From the NCBI GenBank assembly GCA_039795165.1, contig JBDKER010000029.1:1-64000 (forward strand): a DNA stretch of 64,000 bases, written 5' to 3'. This DNA is from V1-33 sp039795165. GTDB taxonomy: Bacteria > Verrucomicrobiota > Verrucomicrobiia > Verrucomicrobiales > V1-33. Positions within the stretch are counted from its first letter, which is position 1; every line of letters starts with the position of its first letter. Below, piece after piece: positions 41,712 to 49,718 of this stretch. The notes below the pieces were generated by a model. It saw only the letters and a list, made by a program, of their open reading frames with translations. It did not search any database and had not been told where the DNA came from. The position numbers and the translations under genes were made by a program.

Positions 41712-43256
41712 ATGAAGACGAAGAACTTTCCCAAGTGGATCTGTGCGGTGCTGGTGGTGCTGCTGAGTGGAGAGGTGCGGTCGGGAGATCGTCCGAATGT
41801 GGTACTGATTGTGGCGGACGACCTTGGGTACGGGGATGTGGGCTGTTACAATGAGAAGGCGAAGGTGGCGACGCCGCACATGGATCGGTTGGCGCGGGAG
41901 GGGATTAGGTTCACGGATGCGCACAGTCCGGCGACGGTGTGCACGCCGTCGCGGTACAGCCTGATGACCGGGGTGATGGCGTTTCGGGTACCGAATGGCG
42001 GGAGGGTGTTTGATGGCGTGGGTGGGCCGTCGCTGATTGAGGCAGGGCGTTTGACGCTTCCGGGGATGCTGCGCGCGCAAGGCTATGCGACGGCGTGTGT
42101 GGGGAAGTGGCATGTGGGGCTGACGTTTCGTGATGGAGACGGGCGGGAGGTTCGGGGGAACGGGGTGGAGGCGGTGCGGCGAGTGGATTTCGGGCGGCGG
42201 GTTGAGGGCGGGCCGGTGGATCACGGGTTCGACCAGTTTTTCGGCACGGCGTGCTGTCCGACGACGGATTGGCTGTATGCGTTCATTGAGAATGACCGGG
42301 TGCCGGTGGTGCCGACGGTGCTGCTCGACCGTGGGAAGCTGCCGAAGCATCCGTATGCGGACGATTGCCGGGCCGGGTTAGTGGCGGCGGATTTTCCGAT
42401 GGAGGAAGTGGATCTTGTGTTTCTGCGGAAGAGCCGGGAGTTTCTGGAGGCGCATGTGCGGGAGACGCCTGGGAAGCCGTTTTTTCTGTATCATGCGGCG
42501 CAGGCAGTGCATCTGCCGTCGTTTGCGGCTGGGCAGTTCCGTGGGAAGTCGGGGGCGGGACCGCACGGGGATTTCATCCATGAGTTTGACTGGATCGTGG
42601 GGGAACTGCTGGCGACACTGGAGCAGTTAGGGGTTGCCGGGGAGACGGTGGTGATGGTGACGAGCGACAACGGGCCGGAGACGACGAGTGTGGTGCACAT
42701 GAGGGGGGAGCATGGGCATGACGGGGCGCGTCCGTGGCGGGGGGTGAAGCGGGACAATTGGGAAGGAGGGCACCGGGTTCCGTTTCTGGTGCGGTGGCCA
42801 GGGAGGGTGAAGCCTGGGACGACGAGTGCGCAGGTGGTGAGCCTGACGGATGTGATGGCGACGGTTGCGGAGGTGGTGGGGATTGAGTTGCCGGATGGGG
42901 CGGCGGAAGACAGTTTCAGCATGCTGCCGGCGTGGCGCGGGGAGGATGCGGGACCGATCCGGCCGTATCTGCTGGTGCAGGCGTTTGGCGGGGCGAAGAC
43001 GCTTTCGATCCGGCGGGGGCCGTGGAAGTACATGAATCACGCGGGTTCCGGGGGGAATCGTTACGAGAACGACGCGCGGTTGAAAGGATACATGCTGCCG
43101 GAGGCGGCGCCGGGCGAGCCTTGTCAGTTGTATCACCTGGAAGAGGATCCGGGGGAGACGAGGAATCGGATCCGGGAAGAGGCGGAAAAGGCCGGGGAGA
43201 TGAAGGCGTTGCTGGAAGCGACGGTGGCGGCGGGGCGGAGTCGGCCGATGAGGTGA
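41712..43256 (+). CDS. Secreted arylsulfatase-type sulfatase
   Basis: A 514-residue exported sulfatase; start at MKTKNFPKW (41712), chosen because a signal peptide begins there. The metal-binding start is NVVLIVADDLGYGD and the formylglycine motif is VCTPSRYSLMTG with Cys77 in C-x-P-S-R context. TACVGKWHVG and TSDNGPE supply further active-site residues. It probably removes sulfate esters from algal or animal polysaccharides in the periplasm. An anaerobic or aerobic formylglycine maturase is required but not present here. Codon use looks more G-rich at third positions than its neighbours, which may hint at later acquisition. Confidence 0.9.
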   Translation: MKTKNFPKWICAVLVVLLSGEVRSGDRPNVVLIVADDLGYGDVGCYNEKAKVATPHMDRLAREGIRFTDAHSPATVCTPSRYSLMTGVMAFRVPNGGRVFDGVGGPSLIEAGRLTLPGMLRAQGYATACVGKWHVGLTFRDGDGREVRGNGVEAVRRVDFGRRVEGGPVDHGFDQFFGTACCPTTDWLYAFIENDRVPVVPTVLLDRGKLPKHPYADDCRAGLVAADFPMEEVDLVFLRKSREFLEAHVRETPGKPFFLYHAAQAVHLPSFAAGQFRGKSGAGPHGDFIHEFDWIVGELLATLEQLGVAGETVVMVTSDNGPETTSVVHMRGEHGHDGARPWRGVKRDNWEGGHRVPFLVRWPGRVKPGTTSAQVVSLTDVMATVAEVVGIELPDGAAEDSFSMLPAWRGEDAGPIRPYLLVQAFGGAKTLSIRRGPWKYMNHAGSGGNRYENDARLKGYMLPEAAPGEPCQLYHLEEDPGETRNRIREEAEKAGEMKALLEATVAAGRSRPMR

Positions 43257-43478
43257 GGGGGAGAGGGTTGGAAAGACTTTTTCGCGCCCGTCGGGATGCG
43301 GAGGCAGGGAGCGATGCCCCGGGAAGAGCCAGTGTACCGCAAACTCCGTCGTGGGACCGGTCCGTTGCGGATTGTTGGATTCCCGGGAGGGGCATCGTGA
43401 GTGATGCGGGCGGGAAGGGGTGTCATGCTGTGAAAATCTTCCCTGGCGGGGATGGCATGGCGGGGGTAGTCGGTTCCG

Positions 43479-43955
43479 ATGCCAGTCAGGAAGAAAGCCG
43501 TCAGTTCCGCCCCGAAGAAGAAAACCTCTGTTGTGGAGGCGGGAGGCGAGACCGTGCCTGTGCGCAAGGTGGTGCGTAAGAAGAAGGTGGCGGCGGAGGA
43601 AGCCGGTGGGGTTTTCGAGGGGGAGGCGCTGGCGCGGGAGGCTCTGCGGTTTGCCGACGACAAGAAGGCAGAGAACGCGATTCTGCTGGATGTGCGTGGA
43701 TTGTCGCCGGTGACGGATTTCCTTGTGATCTGCGATGGGTCATCGACGCCGCATCTGCGGGCCATTCAGAACGAGATCACGGGTCGGATGAAACAGGAAC
43801 GGGGAGTGCGGGCGTATGCCAGCCATGGAACACCGGACAGCGGCTGGATGCTGATCGATTTCGGCGATGTGGTGGTGCACATCTTCCATGCGGAGAAGCG
43901 TGAATTCTACGGTCTGGAGGACATGTGGAACGACGCACCTCGTCTCACCTTGTGA
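43479..43955 (+). CDS. rsfS: Ribosomal silencing factor RsfS (Iojap family)
   Basis: A 158-residue protein. The conserved RsfS core spans about residues 47-155: ALRFADDKKAENAILLDVRG, VTDFLVICDGSS, HLRAIQNEI, GWMLIDFGDVVVHIF and REFYGLEDMWNDA. RsfS binds L14 on the 50S subunit and blocks subunit joining during starvation. The first 45 residues form a Lys/Arg-rich extension absent from the roughly 105-residue E. coli protein. It is transcribed alone, 222 bp after the sulfatase, and faces a convergent surface-protein gene. Confidence 0.92.
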   Translation: MPVRKKAVSSAPKKKTSVVEAGGETVPVRKVVRKKKVAAEEAGGVFEGEALAREALRFADDKKAENAILLDVRGLSPVTDFLVICDGSSTPHLRAIQNEITGRMKQERGVRAYASHGTPDSGWMLIDFGDVVVHIFHAEKREFYGLEDMWNDAPRLTL

Positions 43956-44046
43956 GGTTCGTCTGCAGCGAACACTTCCGCTGTTGATGGGCTGAATCCG
44001 GTCCTGGCCGCGTTGCTTGAGCCTGCGCTTGGGATGGCGGTTTGCC

Positions 44047-46572
44047 TTACTGTGGGCGGGCGCGGAAGAACTGGCGGGTCGATCCGACGGGACGTGTCAC
44101 GGTGGTGGTGGGGGTCGTGAGGGTGATTGTGCCGTCCGGGGTCCATGGGGAAGCCGAGGGAACGTCGGTGCGTTCGATGAGGTAGGTGCGGCCGGGGGTG
44201 CCGGTGAGCTGGAACGAAACGGAATTGTCGGCTGGGTTGTAGGTGATGTCTCCGAGGGAAGGAGGCAGTTCCGGGGCGGGGGCCTTCACGGTGAAGGCTG
44301 AGAGGCCGTTGTTGGTATTGAGAGCGAAGAGTCGGTCGCCGGACACGAAGAGTGAGCCAGTGGCATTGGCGTTGCCGTTGTCGGCGGCCATGAATTCCAT
44401 GTCGAGCAGGGCAAAGGTTTCGGGCGGGGCTGCGGGGAAGGGGGCGGGCGACTGGTAGAGCCGGACATTGTCCGAGTTGTCGATCTGGACCATGCCGAGG
44501 AGGCCGGCGTCGGGGGCGATCCCGAAAACACCGCTGTTCCCGGGGACAACGGTGGCGGGGTAGGTGGCGACGATGGTGGCGGTGAGGTCGTCCGGGTTGA
44601 ACGAGGCCGCTACGAGTGGCTGGCCGGAGGCTTTGCCCCACACGGTGTTGCCCGGTCCGAAGACAGCACAGAGTCCGAAGGCTGGCGTGTTGGCGGCGAG
44701 TTCGCCTACCTGGTAGGTGCTCGGGATAAGAGTCTGGGAGAATTCATCGAGTCGGAAGATGGAGAACGAGGGGGCATTGCGGGAGGCGGCGAGGACTTCC
44801 GTGGCGGTTCCCGTTCCGCGGACGTCGAGGGTATCGCCCATGCGTCCGGTGGCAGCCGATCCTTCAAAGACAACCGTCGGGGCAGTGGTTGGTTCGTCGT
44901 CCGTCCACTGATAGATCTTGAAGGGGGTGGCTCCGTCCGTGAGGTTGCAGGCGTAAATTCTGCCATCGCCCGCGACGGCCACCATGTTGATGGCGAAGAG
45001 ACCGCCGGAGACGCCGGTCATGTCGAGGCTGCCGAGGTCGGATCCATCCGATCCCTTGAGGATGCGGATGCCTGGTCCAGGAGAACGGACGGCGAGGTAG
45101 AGCCGGTCCTTGGCGGCGTGATAATCCATGCCTCGGTTCGTGTCATCGGCTGCGAGGTAGGAACGCGAGCCGGGAGCCAGTTGCCATGTGCGGGTGAGGG
45201 CATCGCTGTCGACACTGGGGACGACCGTGAGCGTGGCCGGGACGGTTTCAGAAGATCCGGCAGGATTGGAAACGACGCACTTGTAGGCTCCGGCGGAGGC
45301 GGCGGTCACGGGATTGATGGTGAGCGAGGCCTGCGTGGCGCTGGGGCCGGTGAGGGCGACGTCGTCCTTGTACCAAAGGTAGGAAAGCGGCGGGGTGCCG
45401 CCGGTGACGGTGGCCGTGAAGGTAGTCTGTCCGCGTTCGAAGACCGAGCGGGCGGCCGGGCTTGCTCCGAGGGTGGGAGCGACGGCATCCGGGGTGACCA
45501 CGATGTTGTAGGCGACGATGCCGTTGTTAGTATCGCAGACGTAGAGGCGGTTTCCGCCGATGGCGCAGGAACCGGCACCGTTGCCGTTGGCGATGTTGGT
45601 GGGCAGGTCAGCCGTGGCGAGGGGAGCCGGTGGGGTCGAAGGATTTGAAATATCGAAGATCCGGGCCGTCTCCGGAGTGTTGGCGGTCGATGTGTAATCG
45701 AAGCCTGCCAGCCATCCATTGACCGTATCGGTGGTGAAGGCGAGGAACTGATTGCCCGAGGCATTGACCAGCGGGAAGATGGGGAACTGATTCAGTTCCT
45801 GGTAGGCTCCGGGATTGACCGATAGGTTGAAGGTGATGCGGCGGACATTGATGGCCGTGCCGCTGCCGCGCAGGTAAAGGGTATTGCCGGTGCCGAAGGC
45901 GATGCCGCGGCATTGGCCATTGAGGTTTGCTCCGTCGATGAAGGTTGGCTTGAAGGTGATGCCGTCTTCCGTGGTGAAGATGGCGATGCCGGAGGCTCCC
46001 GATCCGAACGCGATCTGGGTGCTCGGGCCGCCGCCGCGCACCGCCATGGTGTCGCCCCAGCGCAGGGCAATGCGCGAGGTGCCGAATTCATCCTGCGAGG
46101 GATCGCCGGACCATACCACTTCCGGAAGATTGGGAGCTTCATCCGAATGCGGGGCGTCGCTGGCCCAGCGGTAGATCTTGAGGAGCGGGGAAGTGGCCGT
46201 CACCAGATTGGCCGCGTAGACGGCTCCGTCGTCGGCCACTCCGATCATGTTGAGGACTGCGCCGCCGCCCCCGCTGATCCCGCTCGTGCTCATCTGGTGC
46301 TTGTAAGTGCCGGTGGCTCCGTCCAGCACGATGACCCGGTTGCCCGCGGTGCGGCTCGTGAAGAGGACATTTCCCGACTTCGGATTGTAGCCGACCCCGC
46401 GTTCCGCATTGCTGACAGCTCCTGCGGAGGTGACCCCGATCACGAAAGCCGGTTCGTCGGGAATGAAGGGCGTATTGGGAGCGAGGGCCCATGCCTGCTG
46501 GAGGGTGGTTCCTGCGTGGGCGGAGAGGGTGAGTGATGCGGCGGCGGCAAATATGAGATGGAGCGGCTTCAT
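44047..46572 (-). CDS. Secreted double beta-propeller (DUF4623-like) protein with Ig domain
   Basis: An 841-residue exported protein; start at MKPLHLIF (46572), signal cleavage near LSAHAG. Two halves of related propeller-like sequence (about residues 25-360 and 470-760) flank an immunoglobulin-like domain (PPLSYLWYKDDVALTG ... GAYKCVVSNPAG). Both halves repeat the pattern RGVGYNPKSGNVLFTSR / RGMDYHAAKDRLYLAVR, followed by an internal GDTM or GDTL segment. The last 70 residues hold the same C-terminal module as two other secreted proteins here (GRTYLIERTD ... RQFFRARP). It is probably a surface or binding protein; the ligand is unknown. The adjacent PEP-CTERM protein appears to be a single-propeller relative. 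Confidence 0.75.
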   Translation of the reverse strand: MKPLHLIFAAAASLTLSAHAGTTLQQAWALAPNTPFIPDEPAFVIGVTSAGAVSNAERGVGYNPKSGNVLFTSRTAGNRVIVLDGATGTYKHQMSTSGISGGGGAVLNMIGVADDGAVYAANLVTATSPLLKIYRWASDAPHSDEAPNLPEVVWSGDPSQDEFGTSRIALRWGDTMAVRGGGPSTQIAFGSGASGIAIFTTEDGITFKPTFIDGANLNGQCRGIAFGTGNTLYLRGSGTAINVRRITFNLSVNPGAYQELNQFPIFPLVNASGNQFLAFTTDTVNGWLAGFDYTSTANTPETARIFDISNPSTPPAPLATADLPTNIANGNGAGSCAIGGNRLYVCDTNNGIVAYNIVVTPDAVAPTLGASPAARSVFERGQTTFTATVTGGTPPLSYLWYKDDVALTGPSATQASLTINPVTAASAGAYKCVVSNPAGSSETVPATLTVVPSVDSDALTRTWQLAPGSRSYLAADDTNRGMDYHAAKDRLYLAVRSPGPGIRILKGSDGSDLGSLDMTGVSGGLFAINMVAVAGDGRIYACNLTDGATPFKIYQWTDDEPTTAPTVVFEGSAATGRMGDTLDVRGTGTATEVLAASRNAPSFSIFRLDEFSQTLIPSTYQVGELAANTPAFGLCAVFGPGNTVWGKASGQPLVAASFNPDDLTATIVATYPATVVPGNSGVFGIAPDAGLLGMVQIDNSDNVRLYQSPAPFPAAPPETFALLDMEFMAADNGNANATGSLFVSGDRLFALNTNNGLSAFTVKAPAPELPPSLGDITYNPADNSVSFQLTGTPGRTYLIERTDVPSASPWTPDGTITLTTPTTTVTRPVGSTRQFFRARPQ

Positions 46573-46680
46573 GGGGACGGGAGCGCGATTGGTTAGGAAA
46601 AGAATGGTGGGCACGGGGAATCTACCCGGAAGAAATCCGGCGGATCCGCGGAGGAGATCCGGTTGACTTGGAACTGTCGT

Positions 46681-47820
46681 TCAGGAACGCCGGCGGCGCA
46701 GCAGGGCGAGGGAACCAGCGGCGGCTGCCAGCATCGCCGAGCCGGGTTCTGGCACGGTGAAAGTGAAGGCCTGAATGCCGTGGTTGGTGGTCAGCGAATA
46801 GAGCGTTGCGGAATCGCCGGTGACATTGCCCCATTCGATGTCGCCGGTGCCGTTGGCATTGGCGGTGGTGCCGACGCCGAGCAGATTCGCTGAGGCGAGC
46901 AGGGTGGCATTGAATCCGTCGAGTTGCCAGACCGAGACGCGGTTGCGCGTCGTGGCGTCGAGGCTTGAAAGCGTTGCGAGGTACTGCGTTCCGCCGATGC
47001 TGATGACATCGACGTGGCGTTCCGTGGTGGGAAGACCGGCGACCGTGCCGACCCCCGTGAGGTTACCGGCGTCGTCGAACGTACCGATTCTGGTTACTCC
47101 GTTCTGATTGCCGATGGCGGTCTGTCCGTTGACGAAGGCCGATGAAAGGCGGAAGGCGCTGCTGGCCGAGCCCGTGGCTGCGGTGTAGGGCTTGAGGGGG
47201 TCGTTTCCGAAGGGATCGAGGATGATGAAACCGTTGTCTCCGGGATGAGCAACCCCTGCATTCGTGTCATTGCTGCCGAGCATGAGTCGGGCCGCGGAAC
47301 CGACCCCGAAGGCGTCGGCTGCGTCGCCCAACCGGATCCCGGTGGGCAGGAGGGCGGTGATGCCGGCTGCGGGATCGGTACTGGCTTCGCCGCTCCAGCG
47401 GTACACCGAAAGGGTGGCCAGCGAAGGATTGGCGTTCGATCCGTCCGCGAGATTGGTGGTGAAGATCTGTCCATCGGTCGAGATGCCGACCGTGGTGATG
47501 TTGAGGACGCTGTTGGTGTAGCCACCGGCGGGAGCCGTCATCGTCTTGATGAAGGCACCGCTGACTCCGTCGATGATGTCGATGCGGTTGGCTGTCTGGC
47601 GGGACGCGAGGGCGAGGTTTCCGGTGACCGGATTGAAGGCTAGATGGCGTTCGTTGTTTGCCGTCCCGCCGCCGAAGTCGGTCGGAACGAGCGTGCCGTC
47701 GCCACCGCCGAAGGAAGTGAGGGCCGTGAGAGTCGCCGCTCCTGCGGGGCCTGCCCATGCGAGCATCAGCGAGGCAGCAGCAGGAATCTGAAGGGATAGA
47801 GCGTTTCGGAAGGTTTTCAT
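46681..47820 (-). CDS. PEP-CTERM-anchored beta-propeller (DUF4623-like) protein
   Basis: A 379-residue exported protein. The N-terminal signal peptide ends near AGPAGAA. The body repeats the propeller pattern of the neighbouring gene (ERHLAFNPVTGNLALASR; VYRWSGEASTDPAAG). The C-terminus is a textbook PEP-CTERM sorting signal: VPEPGSAM, a hydrophobic helix, then LLRRRRS. Such proteins are cleaved and anchored or secreted by an exosortase, usually with exopolysaccharide production. The exosortase is not in this window. It lies 108 bp upstream of its larger relative on the same strand. Confidence 0.85.
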   Translation of the reverse strand: MKTFRNALSLQIPAAASLMLAWAGPAGAATLTALTSFGGGDGTLVPTDFGGGTANNERHLAFNPVTGNLALASRQTANRIDIIDGVSGAFIKTMTAPAGGYTNSVLNITTVGISTDGQIFTTNLADGSNANPSLATLSVYRWSGEASTDPAAGITALLPTGIRLGDAADAFGVGSAARLMLGSNDTNAGVAHPGDNGFIILDPFGNDPLKPYTAATGSASSAFRLSSAFVNGQTAIGNQNGVTRIGTFDDAGNLTGVGTVAGLPTTERHVDVISIGGTQYLATLSSLDATTRNRVSVWQLDGFNATLLASANLLGVGTTANANGTGDIEWGNVTGDSATLYSLTTNHGIQAFTFTVPEPGSAMLAAAAGSLALLRRRRS

Positions 47821-48043
47821 CGTGTGTCTTGCGGTTGATCAGCCACGCAGTTGGATGCGGTACACGAGGCCAAAGTTTCATGGGAATTTACGTGTTGGCG
47901 AATCGGCGCGCCACCCTTTTGTCGGATGAGTTTGCGTACTTTTTTGCTGCCAGCGCAGCCGTGGTTGCGTGACGGAACTGTCAGATTTGGATGTATGTCC
48001 CCATCCCGGGCAGTGTGTTTTGCGGCAAGAAAATAAAAAACGC

Positions 48044-48072
48044 TTGACCTATGAGTATGGAGCGGATATGGT
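48044..48072 (+). promoter_or_regulatory. Strong sigma70-type promoter with UP-like element
   Basis: TTGACC (48044-48049) and TATGGT (48067-48072) are separated by 17 bp. An A/T-rich block AAGAAAATAAAAAA lies directly upstream, as in UP elements of stable-RNA promoters. Predicted transcription start is about 48079. The next protein start is 350 bp away and a terminator intervenes, so the promoter probably serves a small RNA. Confidence 0.6.
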
Positions 48073-48078
48073 GATCGG

Positions 48079-48256
48079 AGCGATATCTGCGACATCGCGG
48101 GTCCGCTGAATGTTGGCTCTCTCCTGCTGGACACATGATCCCCCCGGGTCGGAGCCATTTCCCTCAGGCTCCGGATGGGGCCTGACACGCGAAACAAGAG
48201 CCTGAATCTGAACGGGGTGCCTTCTTTGGAAGTGCGATTGAGCGCCCCACATTTTT
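48079..48256 (+). ncRNA. Probable structured small RNA of about 178 nt (6S-like)
   Basis: The segment is bounded by a strong promoter and a terminator and has no credible frame. A terminal hairpin (CGGAGCC 48150-48156 with GGCTCCG 48167-48173, ten-base loop) sits on a CCCC/GGGG helix (48141-48144 with 48177-48180). Next come single-stranded regions of about 16-20 nt on both sides, closed by GGCTCT/AGAGCC (48115-48120 with 48197-48202). A long rod with a large central bubble and a length near 180 nt is the 6S RNA architecture. No 6S sequence signature was confirmed, and the closing stem is weak, so an unknown sRNA is equally possible. SRP RNA and tmRNA signatures are absent. Confidence 0.45.
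48214..48256 (+). terminator. Rho-independent terminator of the probable small RNA
   Basis: GGGGTGC (48214-48220) pairs with GCGCCCC (48242-48248) over 7 bp with one G-U; an inner CTTC/GAAG hairpin lies within the loop. It is followed by ACATTTTT with five T at 48252-48256. Confidence 0.65.
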
Positions 48257-48425
48257 CCTGCCGGGCTGGGAATTGCGCCGCATCGTGACGGAAGTCTGCT
48301 GTGGGCGGTTTTGCTCGGAAGGAAAAAGAAAAACTGTGCAGACTAATCAGACGAATAGATTCCGGGCGTCCGCCATTTTTTGCACACCCCTGACGACGAC
48401 AAACCCCCAACCAAAGAAAAAAGCC

Positions 48426-49106
48426 ATGAGCGACATCAATGCGACGGAAATTGCCTATATTCTGGATCGGTCAGGATCGATGGAGACGCTGCGGGAAGCA
48501 GCGGTGTCAGCGTTCAACGAATTTCTGGGGGCGCAGCGGGCGGTGCCGGGGACGGCGCGTCTGACGCTGGTGCTTTTTGACAATGTGTATGAGGTGCCGG
48601 TGGATTCGGTTCCTTTGCCGGAGGTGACGGAGTTGGTGGCGAAGGATTTTGTGCCACGGGGATCGACGGCGCTGCTGGATGCGATTGGGCGGACGGTGCT
48701 GAAGATTGATGCGGCGATCGCGGCGCGGCCTGAGCAGTTGCGACCAGGCAAGGTGGTGGTGGCAATTTTCACGGATGGGCAGGAGAATGCCTCGCGTGAA
48801 TTTGATGACCGTCGGGTGGGGGATCTGATCCGGAAGTATCGTGAGGAGAGGGGCTGGGAATTCATCTTCCTTGCGGCGAATCAGGACGCGATAGCCTCGG
48901 CGGCGCACATGCAGATGTCGATGCACAGCAGTGGCAATGCGGAGTATTCGAAGAAGGGCATGATGGCATCGATGCGGGCTGTTTCGCGTCGGGTTGCTTC
49001 CGTGCGGCTGCGCAACACGCCGCATTATTCGGCGAACATGTCGATGGATGACGAACGACCGCTTACGGAATTGATCCGCGAGGAGACCGAGCGGAATGAC
49101 GGATGA
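48426..49106 (+). CDS. Cytoplasmic von Willebrand factor A domain protein
   Basis: A 226-residue protein consisting of a single VWA domain; start at MSDINATEIAYI (48426). The metal-ion-dependent adhesion site is complete: DRSGSM (residues 14-19), the Thr of GSTALLD, and the Asp of FTDGQEN. There is no signal peptide or membrane helix, so it acts in the cytosol. Similar stand-alone VWA proteins are often linked to stress or phage-related functions, but no partner gene is adjacent. The C-terminal Met/Ser/Arg-rich stretch is unassigned. It converges with the 5-formyl-THF cyclo-ligase gene. Confidence 0.8.
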   Translation: MSDINATEIAYILDRSGSMETLREAAVSAFNEFLGAQRAVPGTARLTLVLFDNVYEVPVDSVPLPEVTELVAKDFVPRGSTALLDAIGRTVLKIDAAIAARPEQLRPGKVVVAIFTDGQENASREFDDRRVGDLIRKYREERGWEFIFLAANQDAIASAAHMQMSMHSSGNAEYSKKGMMASMRAVSRRVASVRLRNTPHYSANMSMDDERPLTELIREETERNDG

Positions 49107-49133
49107 CTACAGTCGATCTGCGTTTTGGCCGGG

Positions 49134-49718
49134 TCACGATGGATTCTGGAGGTGGAGCCAGCCTTGTGGTGACACGAGGCATTGCATGGGAATGTCGTGC
49201 GGTTCGGTGGGCAGGGACGGGACCAACTGGCAGAGGAAGGCGACGCCGCAGGTGATGGCCTGGCTGGTGCTGGGCAGCAGGCGGTCGTAGAATCCCTTGC
49301 CGTGGCCGAGCCGGGAGCCGTCGTGGCCGAATCCGAGGCCGGGGACGAGGATCAAACCGACCCCGTGCGGGTCCCATGGGGGGCACTGTGCGGGGTCGGG
49401 TTCGCGGAGGCCCCATGGGTTGGGGATGAGTTGCTGTGGGTGATTGACCTGATGGATGGAGAGGGAGGATCCATCTGGTGCGATTCTGGGGAACAGGATG
49501 TGTCGGGGTCCGGCTTCGTTTAGGAGCGGGAGGAGGTTGGGTTCGTCGTTCATGGCCGCGAAGATCATGACGGCGCTGGCATCGTGCCATGGCTGCGAGT
49601 TGAGGATGGCGGTGCGGATGTCGGCGGACTGGGCGGCGCGGTCGGATGGGGACATCTGGCGGAGGGCCGAGCGGAAATGCCTGCGCCATGCGGCCTTGCT
49701 GCGGTCGTCTGGAATCAT
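49134..49718 (-). CDS. 5-formyltetrahydrofolate cyclo-ligase
   Basis: A 194-residue enzyme converting 5-formyl-THF and ATP to 5,10-methenyl-THF. RSKAAWRRHFRSALRQMS is the typical start, with ILFPRIAPDGSSL in the middle. The signature GLGFGHDGSRLGHGKGFYDRLL includes the nucleotide/substrate loop and is fully intact. The start at 49718 overlaps the stop of the dehydratase gene upstream by four bases (ATGA). A long alternative frame runs through this gene and into the dehydratase region, but only this C-terminal part is real. Confidence 0.9.
   Translation of the reverse strand: MIPDDRSKAAWRRHFRSALRQMSPSDRAAQSADIRTAILNSQPWHDASAVMIFAAMNDEPNLLPLLNEAGPRHILFPRIAPDGSSLSIHQVNHPQQLIPNPWGLREPDPAQCPPWDPHGVGLILVPGLGFGHDGSRLGHGKGFYDRLLPSTSQAITCGVAFLCQLVPSLPTEPHDIPMQCLVSPQGWLHLQNPS

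Larger units (their letters stand above)
47821..48425. other. 605-bp gene-free region holding a promoter and probable small RNA
   Basis: No protein gene is supported between the divergent PEP-CTERM and VWA genes. The first 220 bp show nothing definite and should include the upstream region of the PEP-CTERM gene. From 48044 to 48256 lie a strong promoter, a structured segment and a terminator, annotated separately. The last 170 bp before the VWA gene are A-rich near its start. Confidence 0.6.

Noticed and set aside
43257..43478. Possible gene or RNA between the sulfatase and rsfS
   Set aside because: The 222 bp contain no supported frame, no clear hairpin with a T tract and no repeat.
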